A stretch of 64,000 nt of DNA, taken from NCBI GenBank assembly GCA_025057015.1, contig JANWYG010000010.1:280506-344505 (forward strand). The letters run 5' to 3'. The notes under the pieces are model-generated. The model saw only the letters and a program-made list of their open reading frames with translations, searched no databases and was not told the origin of the DNA. Numbering within the stretch: position 1 is the first letter of the stretch; each line of letters begins with the position of its first letter. Of this stretch, positions 43,188 to 52,429 are shown one piece after another. Source of the stretch: Blastocatellia bacterium. GTDB taxonomy: Bacteria; Acidobacteriota; Blastocatellia; Chloracidobacteriales; JADJPF01. The translations under genes and the position numbers were made by a program.

Positions 43188-44218
43188 AGCAAAGTATTTT
43201 TCTTGCTCTGATGCTGCTGTTTTTGCCAATCTCAGTGCTAGTAGGTGTTTCGCTGGGCAGCACTCCGATACCTATAGCAGTTGTCTTCAAGGTACTCGTG
43301 TATAAGTTTTCCTTGGGGACAGTGAACTTAGGTCAAATCTCGGAGGCAGATCTTGCAATCGTTTGGCTAATACGCGTACCTAGAGTGTTAGTTGCAGCCA
43401 TGGTAGGGGGAGCTTTGGCTGTAGCAGGTGTTCAAATGCAGAGTTTGTTTCAAAATCATCTTGCCTCGCCTGACATAATAGGCACTAGCACTGGTGGAGC
43501 ACTGGGTGCTGTATTGGCAATATCTTCTGGTCTAGCATTACGTTCTATCTACTACTTGCCGCTTTGCTCGTTTGTAGGGGCGGTTGGTGCCGCTTTTCTA
43601 GTCTACGCAATGGCTACTAGCCGTGGTCGTACACCTGTTTCTACTCTGCTGCTGTCGGGAGTAGCGCTGAACGCTCTACTTAGTGCTGTTACTTCATTCA
43701 TAGTTTCGCTCAAGTGGGTAAGATGGGAAGTGGCTCAGGAAGTACTGTTTTGGATGCTGGGAGGTCTGGAGAACCGTACTTGGACGCATGTTAAGCTTTG
43801 CTTACCGGCTTTATCGATAGGATTTGTAGTTGCTGCGTTCTATCATCGTGAGTTGGATCTGATGCTTTTGGGTGAGGAGACGGCAGTAGCAGTCGGGGTC
43901 GATGTAGAAGCTGTGAGGCGGGTGATACTGACGGTAGCGGCACTGCTTACTGCTGCAGCTGTCGCTGTAAGCGGTGTGATAGGGTTTGTGGGGTTGGTAA
44001 TACCTCACATCGTCAGGATGGTAATAGGGCCGAGACATAACTATCTTCTTGTGACAAGTGCTCTGGCCGGAGCCTGGTTTCTTGTGCTTACCGATCTGCT
44101 AGCTCGCACTCTCAATAGGCCTGAAGAGATAAGAATAGGGATACTGACTGCTTTCTTCGGTTCGCCGTTTTTTATCTATCTGCTTTTGCGACGCCGTCGC
44201 GAGATAAGTTATTTTTGA
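43184..44218 (+). CDS. ABC importer permease, FecCD/BtuC family
   Basis: The 344-residue protein has nine to ten membrane helices and the FecCD signatures LIRVPRVLVAAMVGGALAVAG, QNHLASPDIIGTSTGGALGA, AAAVAVSGVIGFVGLVIPHIVRM and EEIRIGILTAFFGSPFFIYLL. The GFVGLVIPH segment is the coupling region that contacts the ATPase. It is co-translated with the binding protein. No ATPase gene follows, because the next gene is convergent and overlaps by ten bases. The energising subunit must come from elsewhere in the genome. Confidence 0.93.
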   Translation: MKQSIFLALMLLFLPISVLVGVSLGSTPIPIAVVFKVLVYKFSLGTVNLGQISEADLAIVWLIRVPRVLVAAMVGGALAVAGVQMQSLFQNHLASPDIIGTSTGGALGAVLAISSGLALRSIYYLPLCSFVGAVGAAFLVYAMATSRGRTPVSTLLLSGVALNALLSAVTSFIVSLKWVRWEVAQEVLFWMLGGLENRTWTHVKLCLPALSIGFVVAAFYHRELDLMLLGEETAVAVGVDVEAVRRVILTVAALLTAAAVAVSGVIGFVGLVIPHIVRMVIGPRHNYLLVTSALAGAWFLVLTDLLARTLNRPEEIRIGILTAFFGSPFFIYLLLRRRREISYF

Positions 44219-45783
44219 GCAAACCTTTGCAGAATTGACTGCAAGAAGCTCATCGCTCCGGTATATGCATAGCCAAACAGAAAAATCAGTAGGAATGGGA
44301 TCGTACCGAAGATGCCGCGGGTTATAGCGTAATATATCGTCAAGGCGAAGTAGGCTGCCGTGAGTAACTCCAGGTACGGTGTCAGACCTCGTTTTCTACC
44401 GTACTTCATGGCCTGTGCTAGCCAGCCATCTTTGAGCGTCTTTATGGCGTACTTTGGTGTACGTACAAAGGAGCTTTGAATTCCTAACAGCGCTTCTAGT
44501 ACAGCCTTGGCATTGCTGAAGGTGAGGCCTATACCGACGGCCATTACCAAAGGTAGGTATTTAAACTGCTTGCTGTGAGTGTCTGGGTAAAGATATCTTT
44601 GGGCGGAACCGTAGAAAGCTATTACAGAGAGTGTGGAAAAAAGTAGTATTGGGACATCAAATAGCAGCAAATGGAAGAAGCCTTGGTTGTATCTGACTAT
44701 AAGTACCGGCAGATGTAACAGCGCAAGTGCTATCATTAGCACAGCAGCTATGTTGTTGGTCAACCTGAAAAACAGTTCTAGCTTAATTTCAAGCGGTAGC
44801 TGCGGGTGACGAAGTATGCGGGGCAGCAGTTTTATAGCTACCTGTATCAAACCTTTTGCCCAACGACGCTGCTGAGCTTTGAAGGCATTTATTTCTACCG
44901 GTAATTCTGAGGGAACGGCTTCGTCTACCAAGTAGACAAACTTCCATCCCATCATTTGTGCTCTGTAGCTAAGGTCAGTATCCTCGGTTAACGTGTCGTG
45001 TTGCCATCCGCCGGAGTATTCTATTGCCTGGCGGCGCCACATACCGGCAGTGCCGTTAAAGTTAAAGAAGCTGCTTGAACGATTTCGTGCCGTTTGCTCT
45101 ACGACGAAGTGCCCATCGAGCATAATTGCCTGTATCTTAGTAAGGAGGTTGTAGTTGCGGTTGATGTAACTCCAGCGCATCTGTACCATCCCGACCATCT
45201 CGTCGGTAAAGTAGTCTATCATCTTTCTGATACAGTCGGGCTGCGGGATGAAATCGGCATCAAAAACGGCGATAAATTCGCCTTTTGCTATTTTAAGGCC
45301 TTCTTGTAGCGCTCCGGCTTTGAACCCATGTCTATTATTTCTGTGAATATAGCTTATATCGAAGCCTTTTTTGCGGTATTCCTCCACGGCTCGGCGAGCT
45401 ATTTCTACAGTCTCGTCGGTCGAGTCATCCAGTACTTGTATTTCGAGAAGTTCTCTTGGATAGTCTATTTCTGATACAGCTTTAATGAGCCGCTCTACGA
45501 CATAAAGCTCGTTAAAGAGCGGCAACTGTATCGTCACGCTAGGCAGCTTGTCCCACTGCCTTTTGGGCTTTGGAACAAATTGCTGGTAACGTAGAAAAGT
45601 ATATACTAGTTTGAGTCGATAAAATCCATAAATAGAGAGTAGAAAAAGTATGCCAAAATATAGCGAAATAATGATTATATCAAACGTGTCTAACGAGTAC
45701 AGGAAACTTATGTTGTTAGTATCTATAAATTTCTCATAGCCTGGGACTGGAGGTAGCGGTTGCATCAACGGTTCTTCTTCCAT
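44209..45783 (-). CDS. Processive family 2 glycosyltransferase (cellulose-synthase-like)
   Basis: The 524-residue membrane protein has an N-terminal helix (about 33-55), a GT2 catalytic domain, and four C-terminal helices. The catalytic signatures of beta-glycan synthases are present: VTIQLPLFNE, DDSTDET, FDADFIPQPD, TLTEDTDLS and QQRRWAKG. The order D, DxD, TED, QxxRW matches cellulose, mannan and related synthases, as well as ceramide-type enzymes with multiple C-terminal helices. No PilZ domain or BcsB-like partner is attached. It stands alone between the ABC permease and the divergent methyltransferase. The sugar donor is unknown. Confidence 0.9.
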   Translation of the reverse strand: MEEEPLMQPLPPVPGYEKFIDTNNISFLYSLDTFDIIIISLYFGILFLLSIYGFYRLKLVYTFLRYQQFVPKPKRQWDKLPSVTIQLPLFNELYVVERLIKAVSEIDYPRELLEIQVLDDSTDETVEIARRAVEEYRKKGFDISYIHRNNRHGFKAGALQEGLKIAKGEFIAVFDADFIPQPDCIRKMIDYFTDEMVGMVQMRWSYINRNYNLLTKIQAIMLDGHFVVEQTARNRSSSFFNFNGTAGMWRRQAIEYSGGWQHDTLTEDTDLSYRAQMMGWKFVYLVDEAVPSELPVEINAFKAQQRRWAKGLIQVAIKLLPRILRHPQLPLEIKLELFFRLTNNIAAVLMIALALLHLPVLIVRYNQGFFHLLLFDVPILLFSTLSVIAFYGSAQRYLYPDTHSKQFKYLPLVMAVGIGLTFSNAKAVLEALLGIQSSFVRTPKYAIKTLKDGWLAQAMKYGRKRGLTPYLELLTAAYFALTIYYAITRGIFGTIPFLLIFLFGYAYTGAMSFLQSILQRFAQK

Positions 45784-45851
45784 ACAAACATCCTTGTTTG
45801 CTAGAGATAAGAAGGTCTATCATAGACTTTGCTAGTTTTAAGTCAAGCCAT

Positions 45852-46628
45852 ATGAGTAGGGAAAGAGCATATGTTTACGATCTTCATATAACTCCCTTAT
45901 GGAGGGAAGTTTTTGACAGGCTTTACTGTAAGCATGCAAAACTTCCCACATTTGGTAGTGTGCTAGAGATAAACTGTGGAACGGGTGGGCTTGCTTTAGA
46001 AATCGCTGCTTCGCTTGGAGAAAGGGGCAAGGTGCTTGCTCTAGAAGCAGATGATGCTTTGATAGAGCTTGCCAGGACAAAAGCGTCGATTACGAACCTT
46101 AAAAATGTGACCTTTGGGCATGTGTCTCTTCTTGATGGCATTGCAGAGCTTTACGACTTGATAATTGTTGATTTAAGTCTATCTGAAGCGACTGATGTTG
46201 CGGCTGTAACAAAACTTTTGCGCAGTGGGGGTACGCTGGTAGTAAAGTATCTTGGTCGAGGGAGTTTTGATGAGGTGTATTCAGTGCTGTGGGAGGCTCT
46301 GTTTGAGCAAGGAGTTGCTGCTGAGTATCAATCTAAGCTTGAGCAGCTCATACATAGGTATCGTAGTTGTGAACAGATGGCCGAGTACTTGAGAAGCCTT
46401 GGCCTGAAATCTGTACGTAACTATAGGCATAAGGAAGAGTTTACTTTTAGCGATGCTAAGGAGTTTTTAGACTCGCCGTTGATGCAGCAGTTTATGGATG
46501 ATTGGATGGCAGTAGTCAAGCCGGGTTTACGTCAGCGACTGTCTAAAAACTTACGTAGTGTGATAGATCGAGACCGTAGAGGATTTGAGGTCTCGATCAA
46601 AGCTAACGTCGTTATTGCGTCGAAGTAG
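45852..46628 (+). CDS. Class I SAM-dependent methyltransferase
   Basis: The 258-residue protein has a Rossmann-type SAM-binding motif (VLEINCGTGGLALEIA), an acidic end of strand 2 (VLALEADDALIELAR), and later LIIVDLSLSE and LLRSGGTLVVKYLG. The frame is open to a TTG at 45798, but the ATG at 45852 gives a more ordinary N terminus (MSRERAYVYDLHITPLW); neither has a strong ribosome site. The substrate is unknown. It is divergent from the GT2 gene and its end overlaps the convergent cyclophilin gene by 17 bases. Confidence 0.8.
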   Translation: MSRERAYVYDLHITPLWREVFDRLYCKHAKLPTFGSVLEINCGTGGLALEIAASLGERGKVLALEADDALIELARTKASITNLKNVTFGHVSLLDGIAELYDLIIVDLSLSEATDVAAVTKLLRSGGTLVVKYLGRGSFDEVYSVLWEALFEQGVAAEYQSKLEQLIHRYRSCEQMAEYLRSLGLKSVRNYRHKEEFTFSDAKEFLDSPLMQQFMDDWMAVVKPGLRQRLSKNLRSVIDRDRRGFEVSIKANVVIASK

Positions 46629-47214
46629 GATAGCTCTGACGCTTGTCTAAGAAGGCGCGGGTGATACGAACTATCTGTTCAGGTTGCTCGGTGCCCTCTC
46701 TTCGTGGAGCGTTCGAGATGATGTCTACGATGTTCATACCTTCGATAACTCTTCCGAAAATTGAGTATTGTCCGTCCCATTCTGGCTTTGTAGTTTCGCA
46801 GATGAAGAATTGACTGGTGGCGGAGTGAATGTCATCGCCACGGCGAGCCGCAGAAACTATACCTCGCACGTGTTTACGAGAGTTAAACTCTGCTGGCAGC
46901 GTTGGTTGATCTGGCAAGCCCATTCCCCAAAAAGCTCGATTCTCACTCTTCGAGTTTGGATCGCCTCCTTGGATAATTACTCCTGGAATAATTCTATGAA
47001 ATCCAGTGCCGTTAAAAAAGCCCTCGCGAGTCATCTTCTTAAACGCCTCTACGTGCAAAGGAGCATCTCTTGTGAAAAGTTCTATTACTATTTTTCCCAT
47101 ATCAGTTTCTAAGACGATAACTTCAGGGTCTATCTCTGGTAGATTGGACTTCCCACCATCTGTTTGACAAGCTGTGAGTAAGGCAAGAACCAGTATGTAA
47201 AGTACTCGTTTCAA
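46612..47214 (-). CDS. Cyclophilin-type peptidyl-prolyl isomerase, lipoprotein
   Basis: The 200-residue protein has a lipoprotein signal ending LLTAC, so it is anchored to the inner or outer membrane on the periplasmic side. The cyclophilin core shows FNGTGFHRIIPGVIIQGGDP, with the catalytic-type Arg, and SQFFICE and FGRVIEGMNIVD. It speeds proline isomerisation in exported proteins. The start is a TTG at 47214-47212 behind GGAG, three bases after the mnmA stop. It is the last gene of the SDR-aminotransferase-mnmA operon. Confidence 0.93.
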   Translation of the reverse strand: MKRVLYILVLALLTACQTDGGKSNLPEIDPEVIVLETDMGKIVIELFTRDAPLHVEAFKKMTREGFFNGTGFHRIIPGVIIQGGDPNSKSENRAFWGMGLPDQPTLPAEFNSRKHVRGIVSAARRGDDIHSATSQFFICETTKPEWDGQYSIFGRVIEGMNIVDIISNAPRREGTEQPEQIVRITRAFLDKRQSYPTSTQ

Positions 47215-47217
47215 TCC

Positions 47218-48381
47218 CTAACTCCTTTCTGTTAAAGGTGATTCTATCCATCCGCCACCTATTACTAAGTCGCCATCGTAGAAAACAGCTGCTTGGCCGG
47301 GTGTAATTGCACGTTGTGGTTCGTCAAATTCTACTAGAACTTGTCTGTCACCTAGCGGTGTAAGCGTAGCAGGAGCTTCCTTGTGCCGGTAACGTATGCG
47401 TACTGCAGCTCGCAGTGGCTGTTGAGGTTCGTCTACTGCTATCCAGTTAGTTTTTGCCGCTATGAAGCTTTTGCTGGGCAAGTGCTGCTTCGTGCCTACG
47501 ACTACGCGGTTAGCTTCAGGATCGATAGCTACAACGTACAAAGGTTCGGACCAGGCTATGCCAAGTCCGCGACGCTGTCCTATCGTATAGTTATGAATTC
47601 CGTTGTGAGTACCTATGACTTGGCCGTCAGTTGTGACTATTTCTGCTTTTCGGGCTTTGGACTTAGCAGAGTTTAGCTGATAGAGTTGCGTTGTAGTGGT
47701 CGATAAATCTCCTGCTGCTATTCGTTCAGCGCTGTAGCGCTCGATGAACCTGGCATAATTGCCATCGGGTACAAAGCATATTTCTTGACTTTCCTGTTTG
47801 TCAGCAACACAAAGGCCAACTTCGCGAGCCAAGCGCCGGACGTCTTCCTTGGTCATTTCGCCTAGCGGGAAAAGGGCACGTGCGAGCTGCTCTTGAGTCA
47901 ACTCGAAGAGGAAGTACGATTGGTCTTTCCGTAGGTCGATTCCTTTGCGTAGCAGGTAGCGGCTTCCTTTACGCTCAACACGAGCATAATGGCCCGTGGC
48001 GACGAAATCTGCGCCCGCAGCTTCAGCCAGCGTTACCAGCCTTGCGAACTTCAGATGACTGTTGCAGGCAATGCAGGGACTGGGTGTCCGGCCGCTTAGA
48101 TAGGCTTCGACGAAGGGTCTGACGACGGTTTGCTCAAATTCTTCTTCTAGGTTTATCACGTAGAAAGGGAAGTCAAACTGAGCTGCGACGGCACGAGCGT
48201 CATACACGTCGTCAAGAGAGCAACAGCGCGAGGGAAGCGGCTCACCATCCGGTCCGACGTTCAGTCTGCGTTGATTCCAGAGTTGCATCGATAGGCCTAT
48301 GATGTCATGCCCTTGTCGCTTTAGCATTGCGGCTACCGTAGAACTGTCTACGCCACCGCTCATGGCTACTGCTATACGCAA
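47218..48381 (-). CDS. mnmA: tRNA-specific 2-thiouridylase
   Basis: The 387-residue enzyme thiolates U34 in tRNAs for Lys, Glu and Gln. The PP-loop SGGVDSS is at residues 8-14. The two catalytic cysteines are in [11 protein letters not shown] and [24 protein letters not shown] and TIGQRRGLG are also characteristic. The C-terminal beta-barrel domain ends with [13 protein letters not shown]-type residues. The start is a TTG at 48381-48379; GGAGG lies six bases before it, and the first ATG (residue 7) would cut into the nucleotide loop. Confidence 0.97.
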   Translation of the reverse strand: MRIAVAMSGGVDSSTVAAMLKRQGHDIIGLSMQLWNQRRLNVGPDGEPLPSRCCSLDDVYDARAVAAQFDFPFYVINLEEEFEQTVVRPFVEAYLSGRTPSPCIACNSHLKFARLVTLAEAAGADFVATGHYARVERKGSRYLLRKGIDLRKDQSYFLFELTQEQLARALFPLGEMTKEDVRRLAREVGLCVADKQESQEICFVPDGNYARFIERYSAERIAAGDLSTTTTQLYQLNSAKSKARKAEIVTTDGQVIGTHNGIHNYTIGQRRGLGIAWSEPLYVVAIDPEANRVVVGTKQHLPSKSFIAAKTNWIAVDEPQQPLRAAVRIRYRHKEAPATLTPLGDRQVLVEFDEPQRAITPGQAAVFYDGDLVIGGGWIESPLTERS

Positions 48382-48384
48382 TTG

Positions 48385-49554
48385 CTACCTCCTTAAATCT
48401 CTTAGCCGTAGCAATCGTTTGGCTGCGGCTTTTAGTGTCTCTACCTTTTTGCAAAACGCAAACCGTACCTGATGAGCGCCTTCTTTTGGTTCGATGTAGA
48501 AGCTGCTGCCAGGGACAACTGCTACGCCTATCTCTCTGACCAGAAAGTCGGTAAACGAAAGATCGTCTTTAAAGCCGAAGCTGCTTATATCAGCCATTAC
48601 GTAGTAAGCACCCTGAGGTTTGTAGTACTCAAAGCCTGCTTCTTCGAGCGCTGTAAGCAGCACATCGCGCCGTTCCCGGTAACCTTCTGCTAGTTCGGTG
48701 TAGTAGCTATCGGGCAATTGCATGGCTACAGTGCCGGCTTCCTGCAAAGGTGCTGCAGCGCCTACGGTGAGAAAATCGTGTACCTTGCGTATCGCTGCCG
48801 TGATTTGTGCCGAAGCTATCGTATATCCGATTCGCCAGCCGGTAACCGAGTAGGTTTTAGACAGGCTGTTGACCGTTACTGTGCGGTCTTTCATACCTTC
48901 CAATGTGGCGATTGCTATGTGCTTTGCTCCGTCATAGAGTATGTGTTCGTAGATCTCGTCAGTGATTGCGATAGCGTCCCATCGAATACACAGATCGGCG
49001 ATATAGCGCAATTCGTCTTCAGTAAAGACCTTGCCCGTAGGGTTGTTGGGGTTACAGATGATTATGGCGCGAGTGCGGTTTCCAAAGGCGGCTGCTAGTT
49101 CTTCTCTGTCAAAGTCCCAACGTGGCGGTCGAAGCGGTACAAAGCGAGGTCTAGCACTACATAGCACGGCATCGGGCCAGTAGTTTTCGTAGTACGGTGA
49201 GAAGATGATTACTTCGTCTTCGGGATCGGTTACTGCCATCAGTGCGCACAGCATGGCTTCTGTAGAGCCGCAAGTGACGCATATTTCTGTCTCAGGATCT
49301 ACTTCTAGGCCCAGGTAACGTCGTGTTTTTGCTGCTATAGCGTCGCGGAAGCTCTTTGTTCCCCAAGTAGTAGCATACTGATTGATATCGTTGAGTATGG
49401 CTGTTACGGCAGCTTTTTTTAGTACTTCGGGAGCAGCAAAATCGGGAAAACCTTGTGAAAGGTTAATAGCGCCGTGTTGGTTTGCACGTCTTGTCATCTC
49501 GCGAATGACTGACTCGGTAAACAGCTTGGATTTTTTTGAAACTAGCTCTCTCAT
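48385..49554 (-). CDS. PLP-dependent class I/II aminotransferase
   Basis: The 389-residue enzyme has the fold type I signatures: INLSQGFPDFAAPE, CVTCGSTEAMLCAL, IIICNPNNPTGKVF, AITDEIYEHILYDG, and the PLP lysine in NSLSKTYSVTGWRIGY. The SQGFPDF opening and later PQGAYYVMAD place it nearest to the kynurenine/methionine/glutamine transaminase group (YbdL/KAT type). Mn substrate choice cannot be fixed by sequence. It lies three bases before mnmA and overlaps the SDR gene by four bases, so all are co-transcribed. Confidence 0.9.
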   Translation of the reverse strand: MRELVSKKSKLFTESVIREMTRRANQHGAINLSQGFPDFAAPEVLKKAAVTAILNDINQYATTWGTKSFRDAIAAKTRRYLGLEVDPETEICVTCGSTEAMLCALMAVTDPEDEVIIFSPYYENYWPDAVLCSARPRFVPLRPPRWDFDREELAAAFGNRTRAIIICNPNNPTGKVFTEDELRYIADLCIRWDAIAITDEIYEHILYDGAKHIAIATLEGMKDRTVTVNSLSKTYSVTGWRIGYTIASAQITAAIRKVHDFLTVGAAAPLQEAGTVAMQLPDSYYTELAEGYRERRDVLLTALEEAGFEYYKPQGAYYVMADISSFGFKDDLSFTDFLVREIGVAVVPGSSFYIEPKEGAHQVRFAFCKKVETLKAAAKRLLRLRDLRR

Positions 49555-50291
49555 TTCAAATGCCTACCACCATCGACTCGTATGCACTCACCGGTGACGA
49601 AATTAGTACGGATTAAAAAAGCCACAGCTTCGGCTATCTCTTCTGACCCGCCCCAGCGGCCTAGAGGTGTTTCAGCTAGTATCGCTGCTGCTTCGGCTTC
49701 ATTGAGCTCTGCTGGGGGTAAGATTGGACCTGGAGCTATACAGTTTACTAATACTTTTGGAGCGTACTCCAGGGCATAGGCTTCGGTTAGGCCTAAGATG
49801 GCGTGTTTTGCAGCGTAGTACGTAGCGTAGTGCTTGTAGTCAACTCGGCGGCTAGCTACTGTCCAGTCGACAAAGTTGATGATTCGTCCGCTGCCTTGCT
49901 CATACATTCTAGGTGCTACGGCTCGCATGCACAGGAAAGTACCAGTAGCATTTGAGTCGAGATCTTCTCGCCAATCTTGTAGGCTTAGGCTACCTATCGC
50001 TCGGGCTTTGTATATAGAAGCCATGTTGATTAGCACGTCTAATCCGCCTAGTTCAGCGTAGACTTTGTTTACTACGGCATTGATCTCATCTTCTGATGTA
50101 ACGTCCATGCGATAGACAAGCGATCTGGTGCCGAGGGCTTGCAGTTCGGCGGCGGCTTCGATCATGACATCTTTGGAAGTTTTGTAAGTAAGCACTATGG
50201 AAGATGCGCCCTGCTCGGCAAGATGACGAGCTACGCCTCTTCCTATGCGTGCTCCGCCGGTAATCATCACTCTGGTGCCGGTTATGTGCAT
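49551..50291 (-). CDS. Short-chain dehydrogenase/reductase (pteridine-reductase-like)
   Basis: The protein has 246 residues from the ATG at 50291, which has AAGGAG five bases upstream; the frame is open further but without a site. The nucleotide motif is TGGARIGRGVA, the catalytic set is N (LINMAS), Y and K (TYYAAKHAILG), and the C terminus has GECIRVDGG. The GARIG form of the first motif and NMAS resemble pteridine reductases (PTR1/FolM) more than FabG. The substrate is not proven. It is the first gene of the operon and is divergent from pgeF, with 36 bases between the start codons. Confidence 0.88.
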   Translation of the reverse strand: MHITGTRVMITGGARIGRGVARHLAEQGASSIVLTYKTSKDVMIEAAAELQALGTRSLVYRMDVTSEDEINAVVNKVYAELGGLDVLINMASIYKARAIGSLSLQDWREDLDSNATGTFLCMRAVAPRMYEQGSGRIINFVDWTVASRRVDYKHYATYYAAKHAILGLTEAYALEYAPKVLVNCIAPGPILPPAELNEAEAAAILAETPLGRWGGSEEIAEAVAFLIRTNFVTGECIRVDGGRHLK

Positions 50292-50327
50292 TTTGCTCCT
50301 TGCGATGTTTTCAGTATATTGCAATCT

Positions 50328-51128
50328 ATGAGAGATTTTAGAATAAGGCAATGGCAAGATGTCAAAGTAGTTGAGTGTGTACCTATCCGGGAAGCTGGCT
50401 TTGTTGCCGCATTCAGTACTCGCTGCGGTGGTGTAAGTGCGTTGCCAGCAGGCGATCTCAATCTCGGTTACTTTGCGAAGGATGATCCCGCAAACGTCTC
50501 TGAAAACCGTAGACGTTTTCTTACCGCTCTAGGCCTAGAAGGTTACAAAATAGCTACTGTGAAACAAATACATTCCTCGATGGTATACGTAGTGGATGAT
50601 CTAAATGCGATTGCTGGCGTAAGCTGCGACGCTTTGCTGACGCGTCTGGAGAAAGTTTTGCTGGGAATATTGACGGCTGATTGCTTGCCCATCTTGATTG
50701 TTGATACGGTACGGAATGTCTGTGCTGGCGCGCATGCTGGCTGGCGCGGAACTTTAGCTCGTATAGCTGAGCAGACTGTGACAGCTATGCAGAAGACTTA
50801 CGGGACATATCCTGAAGATTGCCTCGTAGCTATGGGGCCGGCTATAGGCATTTGCTGCTTTGAGGTGGGGCCTGAAGTCAGGGAATCTTTTGAACGCGAG
50901 TTTAGCTATGCTGAGAGCTTGTTTTGTAATCCTCGAGCAGATGGGAAGTCGCATATGAATTTACGTCAGGCCAATATTGCTCAGCTTGAGGCTATGGGGA
51001 TTTCTCGGGATAAGATCTACGTTTGGGCAGAGTGTACGCTGTGTAACACGACGAAGTATTTTTCCTATCGAGCTGAGGCTCGTCGAGGTGCCGTAGGTAG
51101 GTTGCTGTCGGTAGTTGGGAAGCTTTAG
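50328..51128 (+). CDS. pgeF: Purine nucleoside phosphorylase / polyphenol oxidase family (YfiH/PgeF)
   Basis: The 266-residue protein starts at the ATG at 50328; the open frame continues upstream but runs antisense through the SDR gene. Family signatures are AFSTRCGGVSALPAGDLNLG, VKQIHSSMVYVV, CDALLT, LGILTADCLPILIVD, CAGAHAGWRGTLARIAE and GPAIGICCFEVG. The HxxC-H metal site of the family (ADC, HAGWRG, CFEVG) is intact. Members act on adenosine and other purine nucleosides and, in E. coli, proofread peptidoglycan precursors. Confidence 0.93.
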   Translation: MRDFRIRQWQDVKVVECVPIREAGFVAAFSTRCGGVSALPAGDLNLGYFAKDDPANVSENRRRFLTALGLEGYKIATVKQIHSSMVYVVDDLNAIAGVSCDALLTRLEKVLLGILTADCLPILIVDTVRNVCAGAHAGWRGTLARIAEQTVTAMQKTYGTYPEDCLVAMGPAIGICCFEVGPEVRESFEREFSYAESLFCNPRADGKSHMNLRQANIAQLEAMGISRDKIYVWAECTLCNTTKYFSYRAEARRGAVGRLLSVVGKL

Positions 51129-51158
51129 ATTTTTGAAAATAAATTTCTGAGGTGGAAA

Positions 51159-52358
51159 ATGGAGACGATTGTAGCGGAGGAACGGCTGATAGTGCATCGA
51201 CTTAAGCCTTATTTTGCTGAACTTGCACGTTGTCAAAGCAGTAAAGAACTACTTGCTAATCCTCTCTATCAAAGACTCAGGCCGGAGATAGAAGCTGTGT
51301 TAAATAGCTATGAGGTGCTCAATCGTCCTGATCGTGGTGAGAGGAAGTCTTTCTATCGGGCTGTGGCTTGGAATATCGAGCGCGGGATATGTTTTGATGC
51401 CATTCTGGAAGAACTCAAGACGAATTCGCTGCTGCGGCGAGCTGACTTATTGCTGCTTACCGAGACTGATTTGGGGATGGCGAGATCTCAGAACCGTAAT
51501 GTGGCCCGGGAGCTTGCCCTTGCGCTTGATATGAATTACTACTTCGTACCTGCTTATATTAATCTCTGTAAGGGTAGCGGGATAGAGTCTGACTTTGAGG
51601 GTGAAAATGACTACTCGCTACATGGTAACTCTATACTTTCGCGCTATCCGTTGAGAGATTTGCAAGCGATACCTCTTAAGAACGCTAAAGACAAAATGCG
51701 AGGTAAGGAAAAACGCATAGGCCGTCAGCAAGCATTGGCAGCTACAGTGGACTTTCCTCAAGGGTCACTAAGAGCAGTCTGTGTGCATCTAGATGCTTTG
51801 TCTACTCAGCGACAGCGTCGTCAACAGATGGAGACTATACTGAAGAGCTTAAAAGCTGACCCTGGCATGCCTGTACTTCTTGGTGGAGATCTAAATACTA
51901 GCACGTACAACTCGCGGCACGCTTTCTACGCTATTTGTGGCTTCTGGTACAGAGTCTTTATGGGTGCAGGTAACGTCATAGCGAACCACTATCCGTATCC
52001 TGAGCGGTATTTCGAGCGGGGCCTGTTCGAATTGATAGAGCAGATGGGCTATGACTTCAAGAACTGCAACGAGCTAGGCGTAGGTACCGTGCATTTTCGT
52101 ACCTCAGACTTTAAGAAGAACAAAAATCTACGCGATTGGGTACCTGAATGGTGCTTTGCATTTATAGAGTGGGCACTTCGGCCTTACGGTGGAAAATGTT
52201 CACTCAAACTCGACTGGTTTGCTACGAAAGGGCTTAAAGTGATACAAGAAAGAGATAACTTGCCGGCAGCAACGCCACCTAAGGTATTGAGCGGGCTAAA
52301 TAGAGACGGCAATGAAATTTCCGACCATGACCCAATTATACTGGATTTTGTGATTTGA
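51159..52358 (+). CDS. Endonuclease/exonuclease/phosphatase (EEP) family protein
   Basis: The 399-residue protein has an N-terminal helical region of about 60 residues and then the metal-dependent EEP fold. Active-site motifs are AWNIERG (Asn), LLLTETDLG (metal-binding Glu), VCVHLDALS (His), LGGDLNTSTY (Asp and Asn) and NEISDHDPIILDF (final Asp-His). There is no signal peptide. The family contains nucleases, sphingomyelinases and inositol phosphatases, and the substrate is unknown. It starts 30 bases after pgeF and could share its transcript. Confidence 0.85.
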   Translation: METIVAEERLIVHRLKPYFAELARCQSSKELLANPLYQRLRPEIEAVLNSYEVLNRPDRGERKSFYRAVAWNIERGICFDAILEELKTNSLLRRADLLLLTETDLGMARSQNRNVARELALALDMNYYFVPAYINLCKGSGIESDFEGENDYSLHGNSILSRYPLRDLQAIPLKNAKDKMRGKEKRIGRQQALAATVDFPQGSLRAVCVHLDALSTQRQRRQQMETILKSLKADPGMPVLLGGDLNTSTYNSRHAFYAICGFWYRVFMGAGNVIANHYPYPERYFERGLFELIEQMGYDFKNCNELGVGTVHFRTSDFKKNKNLRDWVPEWCFAFIEWALRPYGGKCSLKLDWFATKGLKVIQERDNLPAATPPKVLSGLNRDGNEISDHDPIILDFVI

Positions 52359-52429
52359 AATTTCTTGTTTCTCTGGCGGAGACGGTTTGGAGAGCGGCTA
52401 GTTTAGGGTTGAGAACCGTTTGAGGGTGC

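Noticed and set aside
50139-50327. N-terminal extension of pgeF by 63 residues
   Set aside because: It lies antisense within the SDR gene, and the conserved pgeF sequence begins near the ATG at 50328.
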